A stretch of DNA of 64,000 bases from Synechococcus sp. AG-679-A04. GTDB lineage: Bacteria > Cyanobacteriota > Cyanobacteriia > PCC-6307 > Cyanobiaceae. The notes below the pieces were generated by a model. It did not search any database. It was given only the letters and a program-made list of their open reading frames with translations, and was not told where the DNA came from. Below are positions 36,149-48,263 of the stretch, in pieces (the first letter of the stretch is position 1; every line of letters begins with the position of its first letter). The stretch is from the NCBI GenBank assembly GCA_003210775.1, contig QCUI01000002.1:1-64000 (forward strand), read 5' to 3'. Made by a program: the position numbers and the translations under genes.

Positions 36149-36222
36149 GGGACCGTAGTTCAATCGGTTAGAGCACCGCCCTGTCACGGCGGAAGTTGCG
36201 GGTTCGAATCCCGTCGGTCCCG
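36149..36222 (+). tRNA. tRNA-Asp (GTC)
   Basis: GGGACCG...CGGTCCC acceptor, anticodon loop CTGTCAC. Confidence 0.93.
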
Positions 36223-36243
36223 TTCTTCATCCCGAGCCACACC

Positions 36244-37677
36244 ATGGTGCGTGTTCGTCTGGCCCCAAGTCCAACGGGCACTCTCCATATTGGGACGGCA
36301 AGAACAGCAGTTTTCAACTGGCTGTTCGCCCGACACCAGAAGGGTCAGTTCCTGCTGAGGATTGAGGACACTGACAAGGAGCGCTCCAAGCCGGAATTCA
36401 CCACCAACATCCTTGAGGGCCTTGCATGGCTAGGGATCGACTGGGATGAAGATCCCACGATTCAGAGCGAGCGGGTGCACGAGCATCGTTCTGCCATCCA
36501 GTTGCTGCTCGACCGAGGCCTCGCCTACCGCTGTTACGCCAATGAAGAGGAGCTCGCAACCATGCGAGAGCTCCAGAAAGCCGAGAACAAAGCACCTCGC
36601 TACGACAACCGACACAGGCACCTCACAGCCGAGCAGGAAGCATCGTTCCAGGCCAAAGGCCGTGAAGCAGTGATCCGGTTCCGGATCGATGACAGTGAAG
36701 AGATCCACTGGCGCGATCTAGTGCGTGGACCGATGCAGTGGCGCGGAGCTGATCTCGGCGGTGACATGGTCATTGCCCGACGCGCTCCCGCCGACCAGAT
36801 CGGGGACCCTCTTTACAACCTTGTGGTAGTGGTCGATGACGCGGCCATGGCGATAACGCATGTCATCCGAGGCGAAGACCACATCGCCAACACCGCCAAG
36901 CAGCTTCTGCTCTACCAAGCTCTCGAGCTGACCGCGCCCGTCTTTGCCCATACCCCGCTAATCCTCAATGCTGAGGGGCGCAAACTCTCCAAGCGGGACG
37001 GCGTCACATCGATCAATGATTTCCGTTCCATGGGGTACACGGCGGAAGCAATCGCCAACTACATGACCCTCCTGGGCTGGTCCGTTCCCGAAGGAATGGA
37101 GGAACGCTTCACCCTCATGCAGGCTGCCGAAGTGTTCAGCTTCGATCGAGTGAACAAAGCTGGTGCGCGTTTCGACTGGGACAAGCTCAACTGGCTCAAT
37201 GCCCAGGTTCTGCATGGGCTCACACCGCAGCAACTGCTGGATGACATCTCGCCGCTCTGGCGCGAACAGGGATGGAGCCTCCCTGAGGACGTGAGCTGGA
37301 GCCTGGCCTTATGCGAACTGCTCGGCCCATCACTCACCTTGCTGAAGGACGGCATTGACCAGGCAAAACCCTTTTTTGTCTGCCCTGAGCTTGAGGACGA
37401 TGGCCTCAAACAATTGGAGGTGGAAGGAGCCAGGGGCGCACTCGGTCAGCTCGTGGAATCCCTCGAGAGTGATCCATGGGACGGCGGTGACATCGCAGTG
37501 GCTCAGTCCCTGCTTGCCGGGGCCGCGAACAAAGCCGGTGTGAAAAAGGGCGTTCTGATGAAATCCTTGCGCGCAGGTCTGCTCGGGCGTCTCCAGGGAC
37601 CGGATCTGATCACGACCTGGTCATTGTTGACCAGGGTCGGGCAGGACCTGCCCCGCCTGAAGCGCTGTCTCAGCTGA
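36244..37677 (+). CDS. gltX: Glutamyl-tRNA synthetase
   Basis: [36 protein letters not shown]. Confidence 0.96.
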   Translation: MVRVRLAPSPTGTLHIGTARTAVFNWLFARHQKGQFLLRIEDTDKERSKPEFTTNILEGLAWLGIDWDEDPTIQSERVHEHRSAIQLLLDRGLAYRCYANEEELATMRELQKAENKAPRYDNRHRHLTAEQEASFQAKGREAVIRFRIDDSEEIHWRDLVRGPMQWRGADLGGDMVIARRAPADQIGDPLYNLVVVVDDAAMAITHVIRGEDHIANTAKQLLLYQALELTAPVFAHTPLILNAEGRKLSKRDGVTSINDFRSMGYTAEAIANYMTLLGWSVPEGMEERFTLMQAAEVFSFDRVNKAGARFDWDKLNWLNAQVLHGLTPQQLLDDISPLWREQGWSLPEDVSWSLALCELLGPSLTLLKDGIDQAKPFFVCPELEDDGLKQLEVEGARGALGQLVESLESDPWDGGDIAVAQSLLAGAANKAGVKKGVLMKSLRAGLLGRLQGPDLITTWSLLTRVGQDLPRLKRCLS

Positions 37678-38880
37678 CTCTTCAGGCTCGGATTGAATCA
37701 GACCTAAAACGCGCGCCAGGGGCTGGGCCGTCAGTCCCTGAAATCCCACTGTCATCAGGATCGTCAGAAACACCAGACCTTGAAGTCGGCCAGCTCCGAG
37801 GATCCCCGCCTGCTCAAGACGAATTGAAAACAGGGAGGCCACGGCGGCCGTGACAATTCCCCGCGGCGCCAGCCATCCCATGAATAGGCGTTGACGCCAG
37901 TCAAGGGGCAATCCGATCGTGGCCACGCCCACTGCCGCAGGACGCACCAGCAGCATCAGCGCCAGAACACAACTGACGCCACCCCATCCGAGCGGACTCA
38001 GTTCAGCCCACGACACATCAGCCGCCAGCAGAGGGAAAAGCATCGTGATCGCCAATCTGGCCAGCTCGCGGATCAACTCATCCAGCTGAGCCGCCTGCGT
38101 TGAAGGACGACGGCCCACCACAACGCCTGCAGCAACCGATGCCGGCAGACCGGATTCGGGAAGCAGCCATTCGCAGATGGCAAACATAAGGAACAGAACG
38201 CCAAGGGTCAGCTGCAGCCGTAAGCCCACGGCATGCTCCGAAGGCAGACGTCTCAACAGCTCGGCAAGCAGCCATCCAACAGCAACTCCGATCAACACCC
38301 CACCACCAAGGCGGGACAGCAGACCAATCGCAAGACCTCTCCAGCCGTAGAGATCGCCAAGCAGCAGCTCGAGCAGCAGCAGGGCCAGAACAGCTCCCAC
38401 AGGCTCGAGCACCAGTCCCTCCGCTTCGAGCACATCCCCAAGGGGAGGAGCCAGGCGGATCTGTTGCACGATCGGCGTGACCACCGTTGGACCCGTTCCC
38501 AACACGATGGCGCTGTAGACGGCAGCCACGGACCATCCCAGTCCGGCAAGCCAATGCGCTGCCAGGATTCCCGCTCCCAGCGACAGCAACAAACGCAGCA
38601 CTGAGATCCGCAGCACGGTCGCCTTGATGGTGTCGCCGGGCAAGCGCAGATTCAGTCCTCCATCAAACAGAACGAGACTGACAAGCAGGCCAACCGTTGT
38701 CTCGAGCCCCTCTCCCAGGTCCAGAGGCTCCACAAGGCCAAGGCCGGATCGTCCGATCAGCAGTCCTGACAACAGCAACAGCACAACCCCTGGCAGCCCT
38801 GAAAGGGCGGCGAGCAATCGCGCACCGGCGCCGGCAAACACCGTGATGCCCCAGAGCAGTCCGAGCCTCTCAGGCGTCAT
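37621..38880 (-). CDS. Cation:proton antiporter (CPA family)
   Basis: Multi-[57 protein letters not shown]. Confidence 0.85.
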   Translation of the reverse strand: MTPERLGLLWGITVFAGAGARLLAALSGLPGVVLLLLSGLLIGRSGLGLVEPLDLGEGLETTVGLLVSLVLFDGGLNLRLPGDTIKATVLRISVLRLLLSLGAGILAAHWLAGLGWSVAAVYSAIVLGTGPTVVTPIVQQIRLAPPLGDVLEAEGLVLEPVGAVLALLLLELLLGDLYGWRGLAIGLLSRLGGGVLIGVAVGWLLAELLRRLPSEHAVGLRLQLTLGVLFLMFAICEWLLPESGLPASVAAGVVVGRRPSTQAAQLDELIRELARLAITMLFPLLAADVSWAELSPLGWGGVSCVLALMLLVRPAAVGVATIGLPLDWRQRLFMGWLAPRGIVTAAVASLFSIRLEQAGILGAGRLQGLVFLTILMTVGFQGLTAQPLARVLGLIQSEPEESAETALQAGQVLPDPGQQ

Positions 38881-39115
38881 CGATGGATGCGAATTGCGGT
38901 TCCACACGCACGCCGATGACCGCTTCGGGACGGATCACCAGATATTCCCCTTCGAGATCCCCGAGTGGGATGTTCACGAAAGCCTGACCACTCCCGCCGT
39001 TGACCAGACCCTGATACCACTCCTGAAATGTCTCGAGAGTCGGGAAATGCACCACCTCTGTTTGACCTCCCGAGAGGTGAAGCGAAATCTTGTAGCGGCG
39101 AGGGATGCGTGTCAT
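38870..39115 (-). CDS. Conserved cyanobacterial hypothetical protein
   Basis: 81-aa ORF RRYKISLHLSGGQTEVVHFPTLETFQEWYQGL. Confidence 0.6.
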   Translation of the reverse strand: MTRIPRRYKISLHLSGGQTEVVHFPTLETFQEWYQGLVNGGSGQAFVNIPLGDLEGEYLVIRPEAVIGVRVEPQFASIDDA

Positions 39116-39696
39116 CAGCGAACCGTACAGGCCCAGGGGAGAAGCTGGCTCCCCGCAGCCACATAGAGCGGGTGACGAGGTTGACCGCTGCGGGTGGTTC
39201 CGATAACGAGTGGAGGAGCCCCCTTCAGCCGCTTAGCCAGAGCCGTGGCGAGCATCATCAGCACCTGCTGGTCACGGAAATAAAGGGAGCCCGACTCACC
39301 CCAGCCCAACCAGAGGTCGCAGGCGGGTGAGCGGGACCATGTCTCAAACCAGCGCGTCAGCACGCGGTCGGAATGCTGCCCCACGGGATCACCGCAACGA
39401 CGCAAAGCCGTTGGGGATGGTGAGATCCTCCCGAACAGATTGAGGACCACCAGCTGGTGATAGCCCCAGTTGCGAGCGAACCCCTGGAGTCGCCTCAGCG
39501 TGGGGTCATCACGACCAGCATCGGCCAAAGAAGGATTGAGACCAACAAAAAGAAGCTCCCTGCAGGGGTCAGCCGGCGACGGCCTGCGGATCGAACGACG
39601 CAGCACCCAGCGGTAAAGCCCGCAGGGACTGAAGGCGACATCAGCCGTTAAGCAAAGCAAGTGCCGCTTCCAGAATCCTGCCGCTGGCTCGACCAT
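39115..39696 (-). CDS. DUF1643 family protein
   Basis: LLFVGLNPSLADAGRDDPTLRRLQGFARNWGYHQLVVLNLFG. Confidence 0.85.
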   Translation of the reverse strand: MVEPAAGFWKRHLLCLTADVAFSPCGLYRWVLRRSIRRPSPADPCRELLFVGLNPSLADAGRDDPTLRRLQGFARNWGYHQLVVLNLFGRISPSPTALRRCGDPVGQHSDRVLTRWFETWSRSPACDLWLGWGESGSLYFRDQQVLMMLATALAKRLKGAPPLVIGTTRSGQPRHPLYVAAGSQLLPWACTVR

Positions 39697-40753
39697 CTCC
39701 GAAGGGGTTTACGGCCCTGGCCATTTGCTCATAAGCCTTCGGATCGTCGAGAAGGAGTGATGCCTCACGAGCGATGGAATCACTGTCGGTCCCGACCAAC
39801 CGCGCAGTCCCGGAGTCCACAGCCTCTGGGCGTTCAGTTGTGCGACGCAGCACTAGGACGGGCTTCCCTAGCGCTGGAGCTTCCTCCTGGAGTCCACCGG
39901 AATCGGTGAGCAGCAGTGTGCATCCCTTCATCGCAGCGACCAGACGGTCATAGTCAAGGGGCTCGCTGAGGACGACCCGGGGATGGTCGCCAAGCAAGGC
40001 ACGCAATGGCTCCCGAACCGTGGGATTGCGGTGCAGTGGCAGCAGCAGGACGGTGTCCGGATGGCCGTCAAGCACCTGAAGCATGCCCGCAGCGATGCTG
40101 CTCAGTCGCTCTCCCCAGTTCTCGCGGCGATGGACCGTGGCGAGAATCACACGCTGGTTGGTCCAATCGATCGGCAGATCCGAAAGAGCCGGAGCCCGCT
40201 CAGCCATGTGCAGGAGCGCATCGATGACCGTGTTGCCGGTGACCATCGCACGACCGACCACACCGGAAGCCTTCAGGTTGGCTTCCGAGCGCTCCGTGGG
40301 AGCGAAATGCAACTGAGCAACTTGGGAGATCAGACGGCGATTGGCCTCCTCTGGGAATGGGTCTAAGAGATTGTCCGTTCGCAGACCGGCCTCCACATGG
40401 CCGACGGGGATCTGCTCGTAAAACGCAGCAAGAGCAGCTGCGAAGGCCGTTGTGGTGTCTCCCTGAACCAGCACCAAACCAGGAGGGAAAGCCTGGAAGT
40501 CATCGCGCAAGCCCTGAAGAGCAGCACAGGTCACATGGGTGAGGGTTTGGCGCGGGGCCATCAAATCAAGGTCGTGATCGGCCTTCAGCTCAAAGAGGTC
40601 CATCACCTGCGTGACCATCTCACGATGCTGTCCAGTGAGAACAACCCTTGTCTCGAGAGCTGAACAGGCCCGGAATTCCTGAATGACGGGGGCAAGCTTG
40701 ATGGCTTCCGGGCGGGTGCCAAGCACAATCGTGACGCGGGGCCTGGCAGCCAT
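39641..40753 (-). CDS. wecB: UDP-N-acetylglucosamine 2-epimerase (non-hydrolysing)
   Basis: VLGTRPEAIKLAPVI, VVLTGQHREM, VQGDTTTAFAAALAAFYEQIPVGHVEAGLRT, LTDSGGLQEEAPALGKPVLVLR. Confidence 0.95.
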   Translation of the reverse strand: MAARPRVTIVLGTRPEAIKLAPVIQEFRACSALETRVVLTGQHREMVTQVMDLFELKADHDLDLMAPRQTLTHVTCAALQGLRDDFQAFPPGLVLVQGDTTTAFAAALAAFYEQIPVGHVEAGLRTDNLLDPFPEEANRRLISQVAQLHFAPTERSEANLKASGVVGRAMVTGNTVIDALLHMAERAPALSDLPIDWTNQRVILATVHRRENWGERLSSIAAGMLQVLDGHPDTVLLLPLHRNPTVREPLRALLGDHPRVVLSEPLDYDRLVAAMKGCTLLLTDSGGLQEEAPALGKPVLVLRRTTERPEAVDSGTARLVGTDSDSIAREASLLLDDPKAYEQMARAVNPFGDGRASGRILEAALALLNG

Positions 40754-40865
40754 AAACAGTGGGTTGGTGGCCGAATCTTAATCGGGGTTCATACACCTCC
40801 CAGCAAGCCTTCACTTGCCAATGGCCCCGCTTTGGCGAAGCTGAGGGAAGACGTCCAGAACTTGT

Positions 40866-42026
40866 GTGAGCAAGCCGATCTTTCCACCGGGCTTTCCCAC
40901 TGGGGCCGTCTCCCCGCCAGGACATCCATCACCAGCAGCCGCAGCGATCAGCGACGGGAAGGATGAGTCGCCCAGCCTGGAGCAGATCGTGCGCATCGCC
41001 CATGACAAAGGACATTCAGACGTTCATCTAGGCGTCGGTGAAATTCCTCGATACCGGGCCCGGGGCGAGATGCTGACGACTGAGTGGCCCTGCTCAACCC
41101 AGCAAACCTTCCAACGCTGGCTGAAGGAAATCCTGACACCTCAGCAGATCGATGATTTCCATCAGATCAAGGAATTCGATGGGGCCCATGCGTTTCCTTT
41201 CGTGCGCGTACGCATCAACCTTCTGGACTCCCTACGTGGGCCAGCAATGGTTCTGCGGCTTATTCCCCAGACAATCCTGACCCTTGAGCAACTCAAACTG
41301 CCCGATGTTCTGCGTGAGCTGTCCTCACGCCCCAAGGGTCTCGTCCTAATCACCGGCCCGACCGGATCCGGGAAAAGCACAACACTGGCCGCGATGATCG
41401 ATTGGATCAATCGAAACCAGAATCGACACATCCTCACCATTGAGGACCCGGTCGAATTTGTGCACACAAGCCAGCGCTCACTGATCCGACACCGGGAGGT
41501 CGGACTGCACACCCTGAAATTTCACAACGCTCTGAAAGCGGCACTGCGTGAAGATCCCGACGTCATCCTCGTCGGCGAAATTCGCGACCAGGAAACCCTG
41601 AGTACAGCGCTGGAGGCCTCTCAAACCGGACATCTTGTGTTTGGAACACTGCACACCAACTCAGCGGTCAAAACCGTGGAAAGGGTGCTCGGAATGTTCC
41701 CGCCCGAGGACCAGGAGAGCGTGCGGCGTTCTCTGTCGGAGTCCCTGCTCGGTGTGGCATCACAGGGTCTGATTCGCACCACAGACGGCAAGCGGGCGGC
41801 CTTCCACGACATCCTGATCAACACGGAGGCCTGCAAGGACTACATCCAGCGGGGAGCCCTGGATGAAGTGGAGGAAATCATGGAACGCAGCGGTTTCGAT
41901 GGCATGATCACCGCCAATCAATGCCTCCAGGATCTTGTGGAGCAAGAGAGAGTCGAACCGGATCATGCTGTAGCTCAGAGCTTGAAACCGAATGAACTGG
42001 CTCAGGCCCTGCGGGGACGGGGATGA
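40866..42026 (+). CDS. pilT: PilT-type twitching motility ATPase
   Basis: GPTGSGKSTTLAAMIDWIN, ILTIEDPVEFVH, AALREDPDVILVGEIRDQETLSTALEASQTGHLVFGTLHTNSA. Confidence 0.9.
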   Translation: MSKPIFPPGFPTGAVSPPGHPSPAAAAISDGKDESPSLEQIVRIAHDKGHSDVHLGVGEIPRYRARGEMLTTEWPCSTQQTFQRWLKEILTPQQIDDFHQIKEFDGAHAFPFVRVRINLLDSLRGPAMVLRLIPQTILTLEQLKLPDVLRELSSRPKGLVLITGPTGSGKSTTLAAMIDWINRNQNRHILTIEDPVEFVHTSQRSLIRHREVGLHTLKFHNALKAALREDPDVILVGEIRDQETLSTALEASQTGHLVFGTLHTNSAVKTVERVLGMFPPEDQESVRRSLSESLLGVASQGLIRTTDGKRAAFHDILINTEACKDYIQRGALDEVEEIMERSGFDGMITANQCLQDLVEQERVEPDHAVAQSLKPNELAQALRGRG

Positions 42027-42042
42027 CAATCACCTCCTGCCG

Positions 42043-42240
42043 TCAGGCGACTGGGGCGCTTGCAGCGGAAACCCGGATCACGCACAGAATTCCGAGCGAC
42101 ACAGACAATCCGAGCATCGCCAGGCGTCCATTCCAGATTTCTGCCTGAGGAGTAAACCCTCTACGCCAGGCATTGAGTTCACTGGAATCAACCTCCTCAA
42201 CGTTGTTCTGGTGGCGCGTCTCGGCCTTGATCGACATCAC
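42043..42240 (-). CDS. hli: High-light-inducible (HLIP) protein
   Basis: GFTPQAEIWNGRLAMLGLSVSLGIL chlorophyll-binding motif. Confidence 0.88.
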   Translation of the reverse strand: MMSIKAETRHQNNVEEVDSSELNAWRRGFTPQAEIWNGRLAMLGLSVSLGILCVIRVSAASAPVA

Positions 42241-42275
42241 CGGCTTGCAAGTCGCGACACCCTATGCACTGAATC

Positions 42276-43355
42276 TCAGAAAGGCGGATTCGATTGATAC
42301 AGAGGAGCGCAGTTTTCGAGAGCCCAGCGTGCTGAAACGCCTAGAGCTAAAGAGCTGGAAATGGCTTCACAGGTCAACCGCTCAAGGGCAGCAGCACCCA
42401 CCATCGCTGCGTTATCGGTGCAGTAGCTCAGGGGTGCCAGGTGCACATCAACCCCGTGTTCAGCTCCTTTTGCATGCATGCATTCACGCAACCGTTGATT
42501 GGCCGCCACTCCACCAACCATCACCAGTGTCGACAGGCGGAGATCAGAACAGCATCGGAGGCTGCGCTCGACCAGCACATCCACAACGACCTGCTGGAAG
42601 CTGGCGGCCAGATCAGCCAGGGGTAATGGCTCGTTCCAAGTCCGACAAGCCTCCACCTGACGAAGCATCGCGGTTTTTAGACCACTGAATGAAAAGTCAT
42701 AGGGGTAGAAACCCCCTCCGGGTTTTGAGACACGCCCTTTTGGCAACGTGAAACGGGTGACATCACCCTCAACGGCAGCGGCCTGGATCGCGGGTCCTCC
42801 CGGGTACTCAAGTCCCAACAGACGAGCCACCTTGTCAAAGGCTTCTCCAGCCGCGTCGTCATGACTGCGTCCGAGACGCTCCAGCGCTCCTGTTGCATCA
42901 ACGCGAATCAGTTCCGTATGTCCGCCGCTGACGAGCAGAACGAGGTAAGGAGGTGCTGGAGGAGACAACGCCAGCCGAACCGAAGCCAGATGGGCTTCAA
43001 GATGGTGGATGGCAATGAAAGGTCGGTTGTGAAGCGCCGCCAGAGTGCGGCCCGTCACGGAACCCACCATCAGGGCACCAACGAGACCTGGTGTGACAGT
43101 GGCAGCCACGGCATCCAGATCGCTGATCGGCAGCCCCGCATCACTGAGCGCCTGATCGATCAAATGAGGGAGGGCTTCTACATGCCTGCGTGAGGCGATC
43201 TCGGGCACCACACCTCCCCATTGGGCATGCTCCTCAATCTGGGACGCAATCCGATGCGACAGCACCTGCAGCCGACCGTCGCTGTGCTCCACAACAGCCG
43301 CAGCAGACTCGTCACAACTTGTTTCGAGGGCTAGGACCTTGGCCATGCAGGTCAA
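42276..43355 (-). CDS. tsaD: tRNA N6-threonylcarbamoyladenosine biosynthesis protein TsaD
   Basis: [23 protein letters not shown]-like [22 protein letters not shown]. Confidence 0.95.
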   Translation of the reverse strand: MTCMAKVLALETSCDESAAAVVEHSDGRLQVLSHRIASQIEEHAQWGGVVPEIASRRHVEALPHLIDQALSDAGLPISDLDAVAATVTPGLVGALMVGSVTGRTLAALHNRPFIAIHHLEAHLASVRLALSPPAPPYLVLLVSGGHTELIRVDATGALERLGRSHDDAAGEAFDKVARLLGLEYPGGPAIQAAAVEGDVTRFTLPKGRVSKPGGGFYPYDFSFSGLKTAMLRQVEACRTWNEPLPLADLAASFQQVVVDVLVERSLRCCSDLRLSTLVMVGGVAANQRLRECMHAKGAEHGVDVHLAPLSYCTDNAAMVGAAALERLTCEAISSSLALGVSARWALENCAPLYQSNPPF

Positions 43356-43422
43356 CAGCCTCCACTACTGTCAATTTGATACATCCTGCCTCTCCAGGGC
43401 AGGTTCGACAGGAACCGTTCCG

Positions 43423-43902
43423 ATGCGTCGTTTCTTCGCCCTCGCGCTTTCGGCCCTGCTGGTGTTCGGTTTCGCACCGGTCGCCAGAGCTGATGTTGCA
43501 GGACTGACTCCCTGTTCTGAAAGTGCACGTTTCCAACAACGTGCCAGTGCAGCCTCAACGCCACAGGCCGTCGCCCGCTTCAAGATGTACAGCAAGGCCT
43601 CCTGTGGTGCAGACGGCCTTCCTCATTTGATTGTTGACGGTCGCTGGAACCATGCTGGTGATTTCGTACTCCCCGGGCTGATGTTCCTCTACATCACCGG
43701 AACCATTGGCTGGGCCGGACGTGACTATCTCAAGGCCATTCGCGGTCGCAAGGACCAGAACATGCTCGAGATTCAGCTGGACATGAAACTGGCGTTGAAC
43801 TCAGTTGTCAAAGCAGCGACATGGCCTGTTGCTGCCATTGCAGAGTTCAATGATGGCAAGCTGACTGAAAGTGATTCGAAAATTACAGTTTCACCACGCT
43901 GA
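43423..43902 (+). CDS. psaF: Photosystem I subunit III
   Basis: [59 protein letters not shown]. Confidence 0.96.
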   Translation: MRRFFALALSALLVFGFAPVARADVAGLTPCSESARFQQRASAASTPQAVARFKMYSKASCGADGLPHLIVDGRWNHAGDFVLPGLMFLYITGTIGWAGRDYLKAIRGRKDQNMLEIQLDMKLALNSVVKAATWPVAAIAEFNDGKLTESDSKITVSPR

Positions 43903-43934
43903 CCACAAAAGTTTCTCCATCTAACTGTTCAACG

Positions 43935-44051
43935 ATGAAAAAATTTCTCTCCACTGCACCAGTGGTCGCCGCCATCTGGTTCACATTGACTGCAGGAATC
44001 CTGATCGAGTGGAACAGATTCTTCCCGGATCTTCTGTTCCACCCTCTCTAA
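43935..44051 (+). CDS. psaJ: Photosystem I subunit IX, 38 aa
   Basis: [38 protein letters not shown], directly after psaF. Confidence 0.95.
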   Translation: MKKFLSTAPVVAAIWFTLTAGILIEWNRFFPDLLFHPL

Positions 44052-44056
44052 ATCGC

Positions 44057-44629
44057 TCAAGTATCGGCAAGCCCCATTAACAGCTCAAGATCGCCTAGAG
44101 CGGTTTCGAGGTCATCATTGATGACAACAGCATCAAATTCTTGCTGAGCTTCGAGTTCAGTTCTGGCGCGATCCAGACGCTTCACGATCGCGGCTTCTGC
44201 GTCAGTGCCGCGGCCTCGGATTCTTTGTTCGAGTTCTCCAAAACTCGGTGGTGCAAGAAAGATCTGCAGGGCGTCAGGAAAACTGCGACGCACCTGACGA
44301 GCACCCTCGAGTTCAATTTCCAGCAAGACGGGACTTCCCGCCTCGAGCTTTTCAACGACAGGTCGCTTGGGAGTTCCGTAGCAGTTTCCCGCGAATTCAG
44401 CCCACTCCAGTAATCCTCCTTCGCTGACCAGTCGGTCAAACGATTCACGCGAGTGGAAGAAGTAATGAACCCCATCCTGTTCACCCTCTCGAGGAGCACG
44501 GGTGGTGGCGGAAACAGAAAGCCAGAGCTGGGGATGGCGCTCAAGTAGGCGTGTCACCAGAGTCCCCTTGCCAACGCCGCTGGGGCCAGTCAGCAAAGCG
44601 AGCCTGGCGCGGAGATCGGTCGTTGCCAT
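44057..44629 (-). CDS. gmk: Guanylate kinase
   Basis: [47 protein letters not shown]. Confidence 0.95.
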   Translation of the reverse strand: MATTDLRARLALLTGPSGVGKGTLVTRLLERHPQLWLSVSATTRAPREGEQDGVHYFFHSRESFDRLVSEGGLLEWAEFAGNCYGTPKRPVVEKLEAGSPVLLEIELEGARQVRRSFPDALQIFLAPPSFGELEQRIRGRGTDAEAAIVKRLDRARTELEAQQEFDAVVINDDLETALGDLELLMGLADT

Positions 44630-44692
44630 GACTTGTGTGCGGTCACGCAGCAGGTTAGGAAGGCACCCCAGTCGAAAGGCCACCGGATAGCG

Positions 44693-46411
44693 ATGGCGAA
44701 CAGCACGCTTCAGGTGATGGACCTCACCAGCCTTCGGGCGGTGCTGGTGGATCTGCGAGCACAGATCATTCCAAGTCGCTTTGAAAAGGCACAACAACCG
44801 AATCAACAGAGTCTGCAGCTGGGCTTCCGCACCCTCACAGGGATGGTCTGGCTGGAACTCAGCTGGCAAGCCGATGCCGCCAGACTGGTTCAGATTCCTT
44901 CTCCCAGCCGGATCGGAAGTGGAAGCACGCTGGCGCAGCAGGTTCAGCACGGTCTGAGACAACTTGCCCTGGTGGAACTGGAGCAGCGAGACTTTGAGCG
45001 AGTTGTGCTGCTTCATTTCGCTCCACGCCCAGGCGAGCCGAGCGTGCGGACTTTGGTACTGGAGCTGATGGGTCGCCACAGCAATGTGCTGCTGCTGGAT
45101 GACCAGAAACGGATCACCGCCATTGCCAGGCAGGTGAGACAGCACCAATCACGGGTCCGTCCGCTGAGCAGTGGGGATCCCTACATCCCACCGCCATCGC
45201 TGCAGAGCCTGCCACCAAGCTGCGAGGAACCGTTCGCACAATGGAAACGCAGACTGACACTGGTGCCGGTCGATCTAGGCAAAGCACTGCGCGACACCTA
45301 TCAGGGCATCAGTCCGGCGCTAACCAGGCAACTCATCAGCTTTCCCCCGAGGGATGAGGCGTCGTTGCCGCTCTCAGCCAGCACTCCTGTCGAAGAGATC
45401 AGCGACAACCAATGGCTGCTTCTTCATGGGCGTTGGACGCAATGGCTAAGCCATCTCAATTGTGGCGAATTCATCCTTCACCTGGATGAGGCAGGCGGCT
45501 ATCGCGTCTGGAATGATCCGGCCGACTCAGCAAGCAACGGCGAATCACTCAGTCTTCGTTTAGGGCTGTATTACCGGAACCATCTCAACCAGCGACAACT
45601 TCTGAAAGAGAGCCTGGAACTGCAACAGCTTCTGGAACAGAGCCGACAACGAGAACAGGCCCAACGCCTCGAGCAGGTCGAGCGACTCAATGCCACTGGA
45701 GGTGCAGATGATCTGCAACATCAGGCGGATGCAATTCTTTGTCAGGCCGCTCCTGACAAAGAAAGTATTGACCAGGCGCAGAAGCTTTACCAGCGCGCGA
45801 AGCGACTGCGACGATCCATTCCCTTAATCGAAGAGCGACTGGTCCATCACGATCAACGCCTCGCTCTGATTGAAGGCAGCGAAAGCTTCCTGGCAGACCT
45901 CATCCAGGCGGACTGGGACGATGCCGACGATCGCAACCGACAACTGCGTGAGCTGAAGGTCGAACTGGAGGATCTGCTGACCCCTCGGCGGCGCCGGCGC
46001 CGCAGCGGTCCGCCACCAGGGCAACCTCAACCCCTGGAGATCCAATCGCAGCATGGCTTGGTGATTCAGGTGGGACGCAATCACCGCCAGAACGAGTGGA
46101 TCAGCTTGCGTCAGGCTCGTGCAGGGGATCTCTGGTTTCATGCACAGGAGTGTCCTGGAAGCCATGTGGTGCTGAAGGCCTCGGCAGCGTCCGCTTCGGA
46201 ACAGGACATGCAGCTTGCGGCAGACCTTGCGGCCTGGTTCAGCCGGGCGAAGGGAAATCGACATGTGCCGGTGGTGATGACTGGCGTGGAACATCTGCAG
46301 AGAATCCCGGGCACGGCACCAGGGACCGTGAGACATCGCCAAGCCGAGCTGGTTTGGGCGGAACCAGACCGTGCACACAGAAACCTTGAAGCGCGGGACC
46401 CCCTAGCCTGA
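44693..46411 (+). CDS. NFACT family protein (RqcH-like)
   Basis: N-terminal NFACT-N, C-terminal [47 protein letters not shown]. Confidence 0.88.
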   Translation: MANSTLQVMDLTSLRAVLVDLRAQIIPSRFEKAQQPNQQSLQLGFRTLTGMVWLELSWQADAARLVQIPSPSRIGSGSTLAQQVQHGLRQLALVELEQRDFERVVLLHFAPRPGEPSVRTLVLELMGRHSNVLLLDDQKRITAIARQVRQHQSRVRPLSSGDPYIPPPSLQSLPPSCEEPFAQWKRRLTLVPVDLGKALRDTYQGISPALTRQLISFPPRDEASLPLSASTPVEEISDNQWLLLHGRWTQWLSHLNCGEFILHLDEAGGYRVWNDPADSASNGESLSLRLGLYYRNHLNQRQLLKESLELQQLLEQSRQREQAQRLEQVERLNATGGADDLQHQADAILCQAAPDKESIDQAQKLYQRAKRLRRSIPLIEERLVHHDQRLALIEGSESFLADLIQADWDDADDRNRQLRELKVELEDLLTPRRRRRRSGPPPGQPQPLEIQSQHGLVIQVGRNHRQNEWISLRQARAGDLWFHAQECPGSHVVLKASAASASEQDMQLAADLAAWFSRAKGNRHVPVVMTGVEHLQRIPGTAPGTVRHRQAELVWAEPDRAHRNLEARDPLA

Positions 46412-46522
46412 CGCGAGTCAACTGCTCACTCACCTCTGACGCCGATCACGCCTGAAGAGTCCCCGAAGCTGTCACCACCCCCACCGATTCGGATCGGAGT
46501 TCAGGGCGGTCCTCCCAACGAC

Positions 46523-47263
46523 GTGGAAATGCCTCTGGTCGATCATCTGGAGGAACTGCGTCAAAGAGTGCTGCGCAGCCTTTTGGCAGTGGTTGTCTGC
46601 GCCTTGGCTTGCCTTCTGGCCGTGCGTCCTCTAGTCAGAATTCTGGAAGAGCCCGCGGGTTCGATCCGTTTCCTGCAACTGGCCCCAGGCGAATTTTTGT
46701 TCGTGTCCTTCAAAGTTGCGGGCTACGCAGGACTCACGCTGGCACTTCCCTACGTGCTCTATCAGGGGCTTGCTTTTGTTTTGCCAGGCCTGACTCGAGG
46801 AGAGCGCCGACTGATCGCACCTTCGGTTGCGGGATCAGCCGTCCTGTTTATGGCAGGCCTTGGGTTTGCCTGGTGGGCTCTGGTGCCTGCGGCGCTGAAT
46901 TTTCTCGTCAGTTACGGCGCCGATGTCGTAGAGCCCATCTGGTCAATTGAACGCTATCTGGACTTCGTTCTCTTGCTCATGCTGTCGACAGGGCTGGCCT
47001 TTCAGCTTCCTGTTCTGCAGCTTCTTCTGGGAGTTTTCGGCCTGGTCAACTGGCAACGCATGCTCTCCGCATGGCGTTGGGTCGTGTTGATCTCGGCCCT
47101 GGCCGGTGCTGTGCTGACTCCCTCCACTGACCCGGTCACCATGTTGCTACTGGCTGGCGCGATCACAGCTCTCTATCTAATTGGAGTGCTGCTTGTCGCA
47201 ACGGTTCAGAGGTTCAAAGAAGAAACTCCTCCAGAGTCCCCTCCCCCTGCAGCTGCAGACTGA
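46523..47263 (+). CDS. tatC: Sec-independent protein translocase TatC
   Basis: MPLVDHLEELRQRVLRSL, GLAFQLPVLQLLLG. Confidence 0.93.
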   Translation: MEMPLVDHLEELRQRVLRSLLAVVVCALACLLAVRPLVRILEEPAGSIRFLQLAPGEFLFVSFKVAGYAGLTLALPYVLYQGLAFVLPGLTRGERRLIAPSVAGSAVLFMAGLGFAWWALVPAALNFLVSYGADVVEPIWSIERYLDFVLLLMLSTGLAFQLPVLQLLLGVFGLVNWQRMLSAWRWVVLISALAGAVLTPSTDPVTMLLLAGAITALYLIGVLLVATVQRFKEETPPESPPPAAAD

Positions 47264-47561
47264 GAGCTTTGCCGAGTCGTGGCTTGTCCCGGGTCGTGAG
47301 CAACCAGTCCCGAACAGTCTCCGCTTCCCCCAGTCTGTTGACAATTTCCAATACTTCCGCGAGATGAGCCCTGTAATCCTGCTCATCCAAAGGGAAGGAT
47401 TGTTGCTCGAGGTAGGCCCACATCACTTGGAGATACATCCGTTTGCTCCTGGTGACCAGCTGGAGGTCATAGCTGGCGTGCCAGCGAGAGCGCAGCAGGT
47501 CGATGACTTCATCGACGCAGAGAGGGCGCGACTCCCTCGGGGAGGTTTGATCAACGAGCAC
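47214..47561 (-). CDS. DUF3067 family protein
   Basis: LRSRWHASYDLQLVTRSKRMYLQVMWAYLEQQSFPLDEQDYRAHL. Confidence 0.8.
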   Translation of the reverse strand: MLVDQTSPRESRPLCVDEVIDLLRSRWHASYDLQLVTRSKRMYLQVMWAYLEQQSFPLDEQDYRAHLAEVLEIVNRLGEAETVRDWLLTTRDKPRLGKALSLQLQGEGTLEEFLL

Positions 47562-47682
47562 TAACGAAGACCTTAAACATCAGAAGACCTTGAACATCAA
47601 TGAAAATCCAGTCTCCGCAAAGTGTGACACGACCATATAGAGCCCATAATGAGCCCCATCCAGTGCCCAACGAACGTCAGAC

Positions 47683-48219
47683 ATGACTCAGATGCCAGCC
47701 GCTGATGTGCCCGGAATGGGCCGCAGGCAGTTCATGAATCTGCTGACCTTCGGGTCCGTGACCGGCGTCGCCCTCGGAGCTCTCTATCCGGTGGTGAGTT
47801 ACTTCATTCCTCCACGTGCCGCCGGAAGCGGTGGAGGCACCAGTGCCAAGGATGAGCTCGGTAACCCAGTCACGCTCAGCGGCTGGCTTAGTGACCATTC
47901 CACAGGGGATCGCAGCCTGGTCCAGGGGCTAAAGGGGGATCCCACCTATCTGATCGTTGAAGGCGAAGATGCCATCGGCAGTTATGGCATCAATGCCATC
48001 TGTACCCACCTGGGTTGCGTTGTGCCCTGGAACAGTGGCGCCAACAAGTTCATGTGCCCTTGTCATGGCAGCCAATACGACGCCGCCGGCAAGGTCGTGA
48101 GGGGACCGGCACCCCTCTCGCTGGCCCTGGCCAACGTGAGCGTTGAAGACGACAACGTGTTCATGAGCCAGTGGACCGAAACCGACTTCCGTACAGGCGA
48201 AAAGCCGTGGTGGGGCTGA
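47683..48219 (+). CDS. petC: Cytochrome b6f Rieske iron-sulfur protein
   Basis: [43 protein letters not shown]. Confidence 0.97.
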   Translation: MTQMPAADVPGMGRRQFMNLLTFGSVTGVALGALYPVVSYFIPPRAAGSGGGTSAKDELGNPVTLSGWLSDHSTGDRSLVQGLKGDPTYLIVEGEDAIGSYGINAICTHLGCVVPWNSGANKFMCPCHGSQYDAAGKVVRGPAPLSLALANVSVEDDNVFMSQWTETDFRTGEKPWWG

Positions 48220-48263
48220 TCAATAACCGTTTTTCCACCGATCTCTCCCGACACTCGCCTCCG